64,000 nt of DNA. It comes from Dirofilaria immitis. Its lineage: Eukaryota > Nematoda > Chromadorea > Rhabditida > Onchocercidae. Positions 25,401 to 37,600 of this stretch are shown here, one piece after another; position 1 is the first letter of the stretch, and the number at the start of each line of letters is the position of its first letter. The stretch lies in contig JAKNDB010000104.1 of the NCBI GenBank assembly GCA_024305405.1, positions 1,116,001-1,180,000 of the forward strand, given 5' to 3'. Under the pieces are notes generated by a model, which was not told the DNA's origin, did no database searches, and saw only the letters and a list, made by a program, of their open reading frames with translations. A program made the translations under genes and the position numbers.

Positions 25401-25579
25401 TTAAATTAGCCATGAGCCGAATAATAACTGTCATGTTGAGATATTATTTTTGATGCTATTCAACAAAAGCAAATACCGGCAGGATTGATATAAGAAGTAG
25501 CATTCTGGTATTGTCGCGCAGTTCGCTTTTGGGATTCTTCTAAATATTGTTGCCGCGCTAATAACCAGATATCTACCAT
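22428..25579 (-). CDS. xbx-1: Dynein-2 light intermediate chain (DYNC2LI1 / XBX-1)
   Basis: This subunit of cytoplasmic dynein-2 drives retrograde intraflagellar transport in cilia; in nematodes it acts in ciliated sensory neurons. The ATG at 25579 opens [20 protein letters not shown]. The P-loop spans an intron (VVCGSKNC | [10 protein letters not shown]). Further blocks in order: [95 protein letters not shown]; a DIGAPP block with [32 protein letters not shown]; and the coiled-coil tail [20 protein letters not shown] to the stop at 22428-22430. The order and content match the whole family protein (~350 aa), spread over about ten exons. The gene lies entirely between the inverted repeat arms. 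Confidence 0.92.
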
Positions 25580-25904
25580 GTTCCTCAATTCATCACATTA
25601 CTTTCTAAAAGCAATCAAATCACCTCTCGAAAATGGTTAAAACTGATGATGGCTTTCGCGTTGCTATGGTTGTAGTTATAACAAGTTTGCATAGCAACTG
25701 CCAAGAACTGGTTCATTTAAACTCCCTTGGATTTAAGAAAACAATGCTTTTCATTAATCAAAATATGTCAATATTTGAAATGGGAGATACTTCAATGAAA
25801 GATAATGAAGCACTTGATTGTAGTGAAGGAAATTTCAGCTAAATAATACATTGAAATGGACTATATGAAGTATTAGCTAATGTTTGTAATAAAATTTATT
25901 TTAT

Positions 25905-26564
25905 TGCATTTTCTAGCAAATATGATCGAAAATACAAAAAAGCAACAATAAGTGCATGAAAAAAAAAACTCTTTATAATGCTTAGAAAGAAACGACCGCA
26001 AATTTTCTAATTAAATATATCTCAAAACCGATTCTAGAAACAATAAATGTCATTTGCATCAAAATAAGTAACACAACAAATTAGTAATATTATTGTTGTC
26101 ATGAGAATAATGTAATACTGATACTGATTAGCTGTTTACATACTGACATTGTTTGCATACTATCAGAGATATTTGAAAATAGTAGTTTTAGTGGGCAATC
26201 AATAGAACTGAACTATTTATATCACCGAATGAAACTTCCGTTCTATGAACGTTAAGAGATTCATTCCCTTCTTTCTAAGTGATATTTCCGTCTTGCACAA
26301 GTGAAAGCCAATAATATTTTATAGACAATGAAGCAGAACTTGAAGCATTCCTACTGAAATTACTCAGCCATATTTTTTTAGACAATACGGGCTTCCTTGT
26401 CTCTTCCATTTCTTATAAAATGATTTATGGTAGCAGCCAGTAAATCATTACTCTCAATTTTAATTCATATAAAATATCTCTAAATTTCTTCTTTATTAAT
26501 TTCGATTTCTCAAACATTATTTTTTTGTCTAATTTATTATTAAACGATTCTACGGGTAAACAGA
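25905..26564. repeat. Inverted repeat, right arm (~660 bp)
   Basis: This is the partner of the arm at 20406-21067. The two arms enclose 4.84 kb that carries the whole dynein-2 light intermediate chain gene and the ffh fragment. The outer end lies about 60 bases from the start of the first desaturase duplicate unit. Confidence 0.88.
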
Positions 26565-26623
26565 ATGAAATGCATCGTTTCAGTTCCTTCACTATTCACA
26601 AAGTATGAGCATGTTAAATAAAC

Positions 26624-29600
26624 TGCGAGAAGAAACTGTTAAATAAACAAACGACGCAGTAATAGGTAGGAATCATGAAATCTATGGTTCAAAATGACTT
26701 AACATTGATATTATAACCTAATGATCAAGTCTACTGTTAACAACAACCGCACTTATCACAACTATTACCACTCTTCATTGTGAGTAAGTCAGGAACGGAT
26801 TCTTATCTTTAACTTTTCGCCTGACAGTTATTAACAATAATCATAATCTTCATCAACTATATCCTCTATAATACTCCCACCATTAACATATAAAACTTAT
26901 TTTGACAATGATAATGATAGCTTAGTGCAATACTTATTAAGATGTGAATGTAACTCACATCGAAGAGTAACTCAACCTACCAAAAAGACAGTGTCCCATT
27001 CTACCATTTTAATTCGAATGATTCAACAATTCCTGACTTCGCAGTTGATTAATTTAAAATATGTAATATATAGTTAGTGACTGAGAATAGTAAAATCAAT
27101 TGCAGAAGACGGAAATGGTGATCCTGATGAGAGCCCCAAGATTTTATAAATATAATCGAAATTTTTCGAAAATACACCTACAAAATAAGGGAAAAACAAC
27201 ATAACTTCTGATGAATCTAAACGAATAATTCAGTCTACATATATATGTTTCTATAAAATGATGAGCATAATATAAAATTTACAGTTTTTCCAAATTATAT
27301 GCTACATCAGAATACTTCAGGAGAAAATAAAACGCCGTTGAATTATAGCATTAACTGGAAAAAATAAAAACAAAAATAAGAAAAACATCATCGCTCGAAT
27401 CGGCTTTTCAACAGTTTGAATACTGATTAACATTCTTAGTAATTTATTCTCAGCAACAAATCAACAATAAATGAACGTGTAACCACATGCTTTTATCTTT
27501 TGCCATAGACACGTCCATTTGATGGTAACATTCGGCGAACGGTGTTGGGATGATGGTATTTGCCATACATTACAACAATACATGAAACAAACACTCTTTA
27601 GATCCTCAGCAAATTATTATATCATTCGTAAAACAACACTTTCCTAATGTTCCCCATATTTTAACCACCTGAAATAAAGACAGCCTAGGAAGACTGAAGA
27701 AGCAGATGATGTCTATCTAATATATTGTAATATGATAAAACATTCAATCATGCCCAATTGAATTAATCATATTTCTTCGCGCACTTTGCTTTCTGACGTT
27801 CAATTATCTGTAAAAATAATTTCATTCGGTTAGTACACTAAGTATTCAATTATCAAATGAAAGGAGTTTACTTTATTTTAATTTTTCTTCTTTATTTACT
27901 TTTTTGAATTCTTCTTTTCTATTTTTTTTCTCTTGTAATGTGTTCGATATTTGTAATATATTCTGGAAAATTTTTTTTTTTTGCGAGAAATAAAAGAAAA
28001 AAATAGAGCATGCTGAAATTCAAATAATAGCTGACATCTCGAAACCGAAACTATTACTTTCCCATTAAATAGTAAGTAGTAATAAATGATTGTTGTCTGA
28101 TTAAATATTACCTCTTGTGGGACAACTTTCATATCGTAAGCCAATCCTAAGAAAAATAGCAGGTCAATGAATAATTTTGTGACATTGAAGTGAAGCACAT
28201 ATTCGGATGTTCGATAATCTTGCGGGAAAGTATGGTGATAGTTATGACCACCTTCACCCATTGCTGATACTGCTAACTAAAAATAATACTATTTCTATTA
28301 TGCTTCATATTGGTACTGTCATAGTTCATGATGAGAATTATTCCACTGAATAAAAATATACACATCGTCAATGTTAGGAAAGATCAATAATGTGCTAATT
28401 GATTATAATAGCATTGATTCGTTTCGTAACTGAGATAGGATTAAATAAAAAATCAAAATAATTTTTAAACTTACCCATAAGTTCTCAACAGATGTTATAT
28501 TCGGATTGTATGGCTTGAAGCCATATTTATGCGCCAATGAATTAATTAACCATGTACCATGCAGAGTAGAACAGTATCTGACATTTTAAACATATGAATA
28601 CTCTTTCTCATAAATCAAAAACTAATCACAATCACAGCTTTGAAATATTATCCAGAAATAAATAATAAATTTCTCTTCCATACATCGGACTTTGTAACAA
28701 AAGAAAAGTTAACCTTAGTAATGTGCAGACATAAAAAGAGATTACGAACGATTCGCCCCAGAAAAACATCGGCACAAAAGTTGGTACAATGAACCAAGCC
28801 AGTGCCACTGTTTTTAAATAATGCCTAAATTAAAATATTCATTGACCAGAAATAATAGATTAAATAAAAAAATAAAGTAAAATAATCATCAGTCAATTAA
28901 ACTGATAAAGCTTACATGCAAAGCATTACTGTTAATCGATATCCAAATGTTTGAATTTAGTTGTAACTAAATTCAAATATTGTCAACTTTCTTATTTCTT
29001 CAAAATCAACTTTTCACTTACAATTCATTTATACCTTATATATGTTCATTCCAGAAAAAAACAAAAACTAGCTATGAAAAGGCAAAACTAAATAAGAAAA
29101 TTAAATACTTCAATGGCATATTCCTGAAAACAATCAAATATCAGAAAAGAATTATGATAATCAAAGGAAAAAAAACCTTCTCTGAAATACTAGAATAGGA
29201 TCACTGAACAAATCACTCAAATCTAATTGGGAGCCTTTTCTTTTCACTTCCGGATGTTTTCGAACCAACAGCCAACCCATATGCGCAAAAAACATCCCTC
29301 TGTAATATGACATTGAAAAATATCACATCATACTGAAAATAAGCAGTATTTATTAATCGTTGATTGTATCTAGTAACAGAATTATTTCACAACTAATAAT
29401 AACAAGATTATTTCGATAATTGATGGTTATATACAATTTAATATAATGGGAAAAGATAAAAATTCTTACCTAGTAGTATTATGCGGATCAGCATCAGTAT
29501 CTGTCCATTTATGATGACAACGATGATCACGGGACCACTCAATTACATCGTTCTAAAATTCGTTAATACTAATAAAAAACGAATAAGTATTAGAAATAAA

Positions 29601-31352
29601 AGATACAACCAAATTATAAATAAAAGGTAGAAAAGATGTGACGAAAATTTTAGAATTTGAGCAATATTAATGTAGTCGATATAGAAATGCAAAGAAATAT
29701 AGCGGTAAAATACTGGGTGGATGAATAGATATTTACCTGGAAAGCCATACTATTGCAAAACACTAGAAATAATCGAGCAGGCCATTTGGCTTTATAACTT
29801 CGATGTGACCAAAGGCGATGTGCCCCAGCAGTGATACCCATAACGCCCATGAGCCAACAAATACAATCTAAATAAATATCGATAATAACCATCAAAAAGC
29901 AACAAATGAGCAATATGAAATGAAATGATATATCTAAAAAGGAAAATGAAACTTATTCATAAGAGAAAACAAAATATTGGCGCAATAAAAATTAAGTTGA
30001 ATTTAATTAATCCGCAAAAGACAAATTGCATAACTTACACCAAAATAAGGTTAGCCATTTAGCGAGAAAAATAAACTGATAAAGACCGACCAGTGATGCA
30101 ATATGGAGAGCTGAAAAGAGTGCCACATTCCTCCATACAATTTGTGCCTTGAATTTAATCTGCAATTTAAATTCAAGTATTTAAAAAGTAAGAAGAATTT
30201 CAGAGAATCAGACTACTTCATGCATGTGAAATAAAATGCTAAATGATATTAAATGCTTGAAGGATGCGCATATTTTCGTGTCATATTGTTCAAGATTTTG
30301 TTTTACTTTCTTAAACATTGCCGCACGATTAATTAATAAATAATTGGATTTTTAATATTAATTATATACATTCATTGACTGGAATTCTTCCTCAAAAATG
30401 TCTCCTTCAACTCAGATTATTCTATCATCTATTTCTTTTTGGAATCAAAGATGATAATCTATGTTATTTTTTCTCTTTCTTAGTCATTTAAAATTTTTTC
30501 ATTTTTATATTTGAAATAATGTTTACTAATTCATTTAAAGTCAGAAATTCAAAAAAATCAGTTATAGTAAGGAGAATAAGTATTATTATTTGAAATTCTC
30601 CATCTCTTTATCTGCCTCTTCCGTCTCTTCCTGCCAAACATTTTTCATTCAAAAAAAAACATCTCGCAATGTGCAAAAAGCAAAAACTTCACTTTCACAG
30701 AATGACGAAAAAACAAATGGCAAGGAATGTTCACCTGTTTTGAGTGTTCGCTAACTTCTTTGATATCGGCGATATCGACAGAAAGGAACTGTTCTTGAAT
30801 AACTTTCATCGTCTTCAAGTCATCCTCATCCATGTATTTATCTGTTGCTCCTGTTAGAATAGTCTCTGTTCCTGACACCATCTTCACTATGAACCACCGC
30901 CAAATGTATCCTTCAAATCTCAGTTAGAACTAATTATAATAATACCACGCATCCACATCAGTCACATTTTGCAAAACAGATGAGGAAAATATATCACATC
31001 ATAAATCATTTTATAACATTCATAATGTGCTATTGACATCTTCAGATCTGAATACAAACATAATATTGCAAGTACATCTATATATATAAGACGAATATGA
31101 ATATTTATAATAATTCAAATGAGATATAACCGATAGACTTCGCATATTGCTATGTGATATGATTTATCATTCATTAATTTCAAAATGGACACGAAAATCA
31201 TATAGCAATGAAGGGCATTGAAATAGAAAAAAAAATTTATCAAACTTCCAAATCACAATTAGAATGATCAATTTAATAGCAATAATAAACAGTACAACTA
31301 CTTGAAGCGATAAAGCCAAAACAATTCGCATTCCTTTAAGATCGAAGATCAT
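26624..31352. repeat. Tandem duplicate unit, copy 1 (desaturase)
   Basis: A 4.73-kb unit repeats at 34612-39337. On reading, the differences I saw are all homopolymer length changes (for example at about 26806, 27900, 28733, 29567, 29935 and 30396), with no substitution noticed. Just outside the unit, 31420-31690 and the bases before 26624 are recognisably related to the flanks of copy 2 but clearly diverged. Confidence 0.9.
27763..30887 (-). CDS. Delta-9 acyl-CoA desaturase (FAT-5/6/7, SCD family), copy 1
   Basis: This is an ER membrane di-iron enzyme that introduces the Delta-9 double bond into palmitoyl- or stearoyl-CoA. The first exon is 30887-30735 (MKMVSGTETILTGATDKYMD). About nine exons follow, ending IIERQKAKCAKKYD with TAA at 27765-27763. 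All three histidine boxes are present: HRLWSH (exon 3), HRCHH (exon 4) and HNYHH within MGEGGHNYHHTFPQDYRTSE (exon 8). Hydrophobic segments flank them, such as WLMGVMGITAG and the VALAWFIVPTFVPMFFWGES segment. Joins checked by phase include W|YC before box 1 and ENLW|LAVSAMGEGG. Length is normal (~340 aa). It cannot be assigned to one C. elegans paralogue from reading. Confidence 0.93.
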
Positions 31353-33648
31353 TGATAACAATTCCGTGCGTCGATGGACAAATGAAGTACAATTTATAAT
31401 GGAAGCATTTTATACAAGCACGGACGATAGTCGATAGTTACAGAGAACGATGTAATCTTCGGTTCCGTTTGGATGATGATGGGTGACGAAAGGAGGGGTA
31501 TCTATCATATGATAAAAAGTTCTCTCCAACTCTCCCAAATATTTGTGATACCCTAGGAAGAGACATAAATGATACATTCTATTGCTTGTCTGTCTCTTCC
31601 TATTCATGCCTTTCCAATATTCTTGCTTTGTTCGGTTATATGCCTTTTTTAGAAACAAAACGATTATTTGACCCTTATAGAAACTTTCATACATCTCTTC
31701 CGATTGCTTACTCTCTGCAAGTTGAATTAGTGGCGCACATCTTCCATATCCCTTGTATTCCACTTCTACTCATTTCGTGGAATCATTTCTTTTCACGACA
31801 GGTGTTCATTTATCTTGCTAATAGTGTTCATAAGTTATTATTTAATTCCAAGGTTCACTATTGAATTTTATGCATAGAAGGATTGAATCTAAAATATTTT
31901 GACTGACTCATTCTCTTCTACCTGCGTTTTTTCATTTTCAAACTCTCTGCTGACTAAGATAATTACCTGAGCTTATTCCACAATGAATTACTGACATTCT
32001 AAGCTGATATTATCGGAAAAGGAATATCAGTAAGATAGCCTTATATTGAAAAAGGAACTAAGCTTCTGCTCAACAACATCGATTAGATCTGTTTGAATTA
32101 TGTGTTCGATAGAGACTTCTTTATAAAACCAGAATTTGTAGCAGAAACTCTCGACTAGTACAGGAAGAATGAAATGATCATTGATTTTCCAAGGAAAAAA
32201 ATGAATTTATTACTTACTGCATGAATTATTATTATCAGTAAACAAAATAAGTGATAACAATAATTTCGTTCATATTTATGTCATCCTTTGTCATTTTAAG
32301 ATTTTTTTCTTGGTAAAGTATTATTACGAATAAACTACGATTACGATTATGATTATGACTACTGTTATGAAGATCGTTCGAAATTTTAATATAATAAGTC
32401 GGTAGTATTGATATCAAACTATATTATATCTGTATCATAAATAGTCCGTGAACGATAATGATTCACCTTCGGATATATAATCGATATATATTATCATTCC
32501 AGCTGTTTCGTCTTTAATATATAAGTATTTACGGAGTAAATATAATTTTCATACGGAATATTTGACACAAAATTACAAATTTCACGACATTATCGTTGCG
32601 ATTTGATTCTAGTGAATTTTTTTAATGATTTATCAAAATTTAAATGACACCTTTATTCGACTTTTTCTGTTCAGAAATCCGAATTTTTCTTATAAAATAT
32701 TAAGATTAAGAAAATCTTTTTAAGTGAATTAAATAATTTATAATTACATCTATAAGAATTCTAACTCGTTTGCTCAATGAGCAATTTATATGATCAACTG
32801 TTATTTGTCTTTATGGTACCGAAAACTTCGTAGCAATCATTTCTTACATCTGGTAATTCTGTTTCAATTCATCATTCATGATAAAACCAAACATCAAATG
32901 ATTTCTCTCCTATCAACCATTTTCCAAAGAATCACGAAATTCTATTGTAAGTTTACAGTTTCTTGTTTTGTGAGTCATATACACAATATTTTAATCTTTG
33001 TTCAATAATTGATATTAAGTATTCATAGCATTGCCCAATCATGATAGTATATATATAGCAACTTATTTCACAATAACAGTTCTTCCCATTCTGGTCGAAG
33101 GTTCAGTTTTGATATCAGCTGATACTAGCAATTTGTCAACATACCGATTCTCACAACTCATTCAAATATCCCAATTCTCTCAGCTATATTAAGCACTGCT
33201 TCATTTCAATTACCAACCTAAGAATAATTCTATCTCAAATAACACAAAAACTGTCATTACAAATCCCCATCACAGACAATTGTTATACAAACCATTTCAC
33301 CCAATTCAAATTCCATCAAATCTAATCTCGCAAAACTCAACAAAACTTTCATAATACTTTCTGTCTATTTGTCATTGAACGAATAAAAACCATTGAAAGA
33401 AAGACACTAATGAATGTTTTTAAACAGATGTTTCATGTAATTATAGTGAATCACACTGTTATCACTGGTAGTTTAATTAATTAAACGAAGATTTTCAAAA
33501 CGGCAGTTGATAAAGTTTGCATCTTACCAGCTGACTTAAGATCTATTCGCTAAGTTCAGGTCCAAGTTATGCAGTAAGAGGAAAATTTAAAGTGGATTTG
33601 AAAAGAAGACGAATAATAACCGATCTTTCAAAGACGCAAATTGATTCT

Positions 33649-33669
33649 GTTACATCTGACAGATGTAAC
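33649..33669. repeat. Perfect 10-bp palindrome with 1-base centre
   Basis: The sequence gttacatctg-a-cagatgtaac has perfect 10-base arms. It contains two E-box-like CANNTG cores (CATCTG and CAGATG). A regulatory role is only a guess. Confidence 0.7.
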
Positions 33670-34172
33670 CCTCCCTAGCCGATACAATAATATAATACTG
33701 AGAAATAACTAAAAAATAAATACTACTATTTGAGCTAACTTTTACTTTAACTTATCTAAAGCTGATTTTAATTACTTCCTCATCATGATTATCCTACAAA
33801 AAAAAAAAACGGTGGTGATATTTTTGTCGCACTTCCTATATGTTTTATGTCTCATCACTGGCACTTCACCTAAAAATTACTATTATGAGGTACAATTGTC
33901 CAATTTATTTCTCTTCTAATACTGTTTTAGCTTTCTTCAAAAATCCCTTCTGATACTCTTTTAGTTTCTTTCAAAAATGGAGATCTTAAGAACAAATAAC
34001 AATCCTTATTTGTCTCAGAAAATGCTTAATTTTTAGCAAGATTTTGTCATGTAGAGTTAAAAATAATCTTTATTTCTTAAATGAAGTGATTATTTCATCG
34101 TCAAATATGCAATTTTGAATTCTGAATGCCTAAACAACAAACGGATAGCAGAAAGTCGAAAATATTTAGATA

Positions 34173-34231
34173 TAAATGATTGATCCTTGAGTAATGGAAA
34201 TAGAAATGATTGATCCATGAGTAATGGAAAC
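34173..34231. repeat. Two tandem 30-bp units
   Basis: The stretch aaatgattgatccttgagta plus atggaaatag is followed directly by a second copy differing at a few bases (ccttga/ccatga). It lies just upstream of the second desaturase unit. Confidence 0.75.
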
Positions 34232-34611
34232 TTGGCGCAAATTTACTCATTTTCTTTAAAAAAGAAATTTAAGTTGAAATTGAATATCTTTCTGCAAAAA
34301 GTAGAACTAATAAGCTACCAAAAAAAGTCGAAAACAATGAATTTGAAGGGATAGCAACGAAAATGAGAAAAAAATACAATCAATCGAGAAGTGCCTTCGA
34401 AAAGAGAAAATATCTCAGATATGAGTCAGCATCATACTTTATATAACTGCTAACTGCTATAGCTTACTTATCTCAGACTGAAGGCAGTCTATTTTGATCT
34501 AGCATATTACTAAAGGTATCTAACAACAAGGTGAGAAATACAATGACCAAGTAAATAAATAATCAGTGTTTCATTTCTTCATTCGTTTATAAAGTATTAG
34601 CATTCCGAAGT

Positions 34612-37600
34612 GCAAGAAGAAACTGTTAAATAAACAAACGACGCAGTAATAGGTAGGAATCATGAAATCTATGGTTCAAAATGACTTAACATTGATATTA
34701 TAACCTAATGATCAAGTCTACTGTTAACAACAACCGCACTTATCACAACTATTACCACTCTTCATTGTGAGTAAGTCAGGAACGGATTCTTATCTTTTAA
34801 CTTTTCGCCTGACAGTTATTAACAATAATCATAATCTTCATCAACTATATCCTCTATAATACTCCCACCATTAACATATAAAACTTATTTTGACAATGAT
34901 AATGATAGCTTAGTGCAATACTTATTAAGATGTGAATGTAACTCACATCGAAGAGTAACTCAACCTACCAAAAAGACAGTGTCCCATTCTACCATTTTAA
35001 TTCGAATGATTCAACAATTCCTGACTTCGCAGTTGATTAATTTAAAATATGTAATATATAGTTAGTGACTGAGAATAGTAAAATCAATTGCAGAAGACGG
35101 AAATGGTGATCCTGATGAGAGCCCCAAGATTTTATAAATATAATCGAAATTTTTCGAAAATACACCTACAAAATAAGGGAAAAACAACATAACTTCTGAT
35201 GAATCTAAACGAATAATTCAGTCTACATATATATGTTTCTATAAAATGATGAGCATAATATAAAATTTACAGTTTTTCCAAATTATATGCTACATCAGAA
35301 TACTTCAGGAGAAAATAAAACGCCGTTGAATTATAGCATTAACTGGAAAAAATAAAAACAAAAATAAGAAAAACATCATCGCTCGAATCGGCTTTTCAAC
35401 AGTTTGAATACTGATTAACATTCTTAGTAATTTATTCTCAGCAACAAATCAACAATAAATGAACGTGTAACCACATGCTTTTATCTTTTGCCATAGACAC
35501 GTCCATTTGATGGTAACATTCGGCGAACGGTGTTGGGATGATGGTATTTGCCATACATTACAACAATACATGAAACAAACACTCTTTAGATCCTCAGCAA
35601 ATTATTATATCATTCGTAAAACAACACTTTCCTAATGTTCCCCATATTTTAACCACCTGAAATAAAGACAGCCTAGGAAGACTGAAGAAGCAGATGATGT
35701 CTATCTAATATATTGTAATATGATAAAACATTCAATCATGCCCAATTGAATTAATCATATTTCTTCGCGCACTTTGCTTTCTGACGTTCAATTATCTGTA
35801 AAAATAATTTCATTCGGTTAGTACACTAAGTATTCAATTATCAAATGAAAGGAGTTTACTTTATTTTAATTTTTCTTCTTTATTTACTTTTTGAATTCTT
35901 CTTTTCTATTTTTTTTCTCTTGTAATGTGTTCGATATTTGTAATATATTCTGGAAAATTTTTTTTTTTTGCGAGAAATAAAAGAAAAAAATAGAGCATGC
36001 TGAAATTCAAATAATAGCTGACATCTCGAAACCGAAACTATTACTTTCCCATTAAATAGTAAGTAGTAATAAATGATTGTTGTCTGATTAAATATTACCT
36101 CTTGTGGGACAACTTTCATATCGTAAGCCAATCCTAAGAAAAATAGCAGGTCAATGAATAATTTTGTGACATTGAAGTGAAGCACATATTCGGATGTTCG
36201 ATAATCTTGCGGGAAAGTATGGTGATAGTTATGACCACCTTCACCCATTGCTGATACTGCTAACTAAAAATAATACTATTTCTATTATGCTTCATATTGG
36301 TACTGTCATAGTTCATGATGAGAATTATTCCACTGAATAAAAATATACACATCGTCAATGTTAGGAAAGATCAATAATGTGCTAATTGATTATAATAGCA
36401 TTGATTCGTTTCGTAACTGAGATAGGATTAAATAAAAAATCAAAATAATTTTTAAACTTACCCATAAGTTCTCAACAGATGTTATATTCGGATTGTATGG
36501 CTTGAAGCCATATTTATGCGCCAATGAATTAATTAACCATGTACCATGCAGAGTAGAACAGTATCTGACATTTTAAACATATGAATACTCTTTCTCATAA
36601 ATCAAAAACTAATCACAATCACAGCTTTGAAATATTATCCAGAAATAAATAATAAATTTCTCTTCCATACATCGGACTTTGTAACAAAAGAAAAGTTAAC
36701 CTTAGTAATGTGCAGACATAAAAGAGATTACGAACGATTCGCCCCAGAAAAACATCGGCACAAAAGTTGGTACAATGAACCAAGCCAGTGCCACTGTTTT
36801 TAAATAATGCCTAAATTAAAATATTCATTGACCAGAAATAATAGATTAAATAAAAAAATAAAGTAAAATAATCATCAGTCAATTAAACTGATAAAGCTTA
36901 CATGCAAAGCATTACTGTTAATCGATATCCAAATGTTTGAATTTAGTTGTAACTAAATTCAAATATTGTCAACTTTCTTATTTCTTCAAAATCAACTTTT
37001 CACTTACAATTCATTTATACCTTATATATGTTCATTCCAGAAAAAAACAAAAACTAGCTATGAAAAGGCAAAACTAAATAAGAAAATTAAATACTTCAAT
37101 GGCATATTCCTGAAAACAATCAAATATCAGAAAAGAATTATGATAATCAAAGGAAAAAAAACCTTCTCTGAAATACTAGAATAGGATCACTGAACAAATC
37201 ACTCAAATCTAATTGGGAGCCTTTTCTTTTCACTTCCGGATGTTTTCGAACCAACAGCCAACCCATATGCGCAAAAAACATCCCTCTGTAATATGACATT
37301 GAAAAATATCACATCATACTGAAAATAAGCAGTATTTATTAATCGTTGATTGTATCTAGTAACAGAATTATTTCACAACTAATAATAACAAGATTATTTC
37401 GATAATTGATGGTTATATACAATTTAATATAATGGGAAAAGATAAAAATTCTTACCTAGTAGTATTATGCGGATCAGCATCAGTATCTGTCCATTTATGA
37501 TGACAACGATGATCACGGGACCACTCAATTACATCGTTCTAAAATTCGTTAATACTAATAAAAACGAATAAGTATTAGAAATAAAAGATACAACCAAATT

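Larger units (their letters stand above)
31353..34611. other. Spacer between the two desaturase units
   Basis: No conserved coding sequence was recognised. The first ~340 bases are a diverged relative of 39338-39690 (shared blocks: tatctatcatatgataa; gaagagac; aatgatacattc; ttgtct), which marks an older duplication. A perfect interrupted palindrome lies at 33649-33669 and a 30-bp direct repeat at 34173-34230. Confidence 0.55.

Noticed and set aside
25633..25842. 69-codon plus-strand frame divergent from xbx-1
   Set aside because: It has a reasonable composition and lies 54 bases from the xbx-1 start, but no homology, signal or splice evidence. It could be promoter sequence.
28980..29198. Lysine-rich plus-strand frame, repeated at 36966-37184
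   Set aside because: It is antisense to desaturase introns and exons. Its presence in both units only reflects the duplication.
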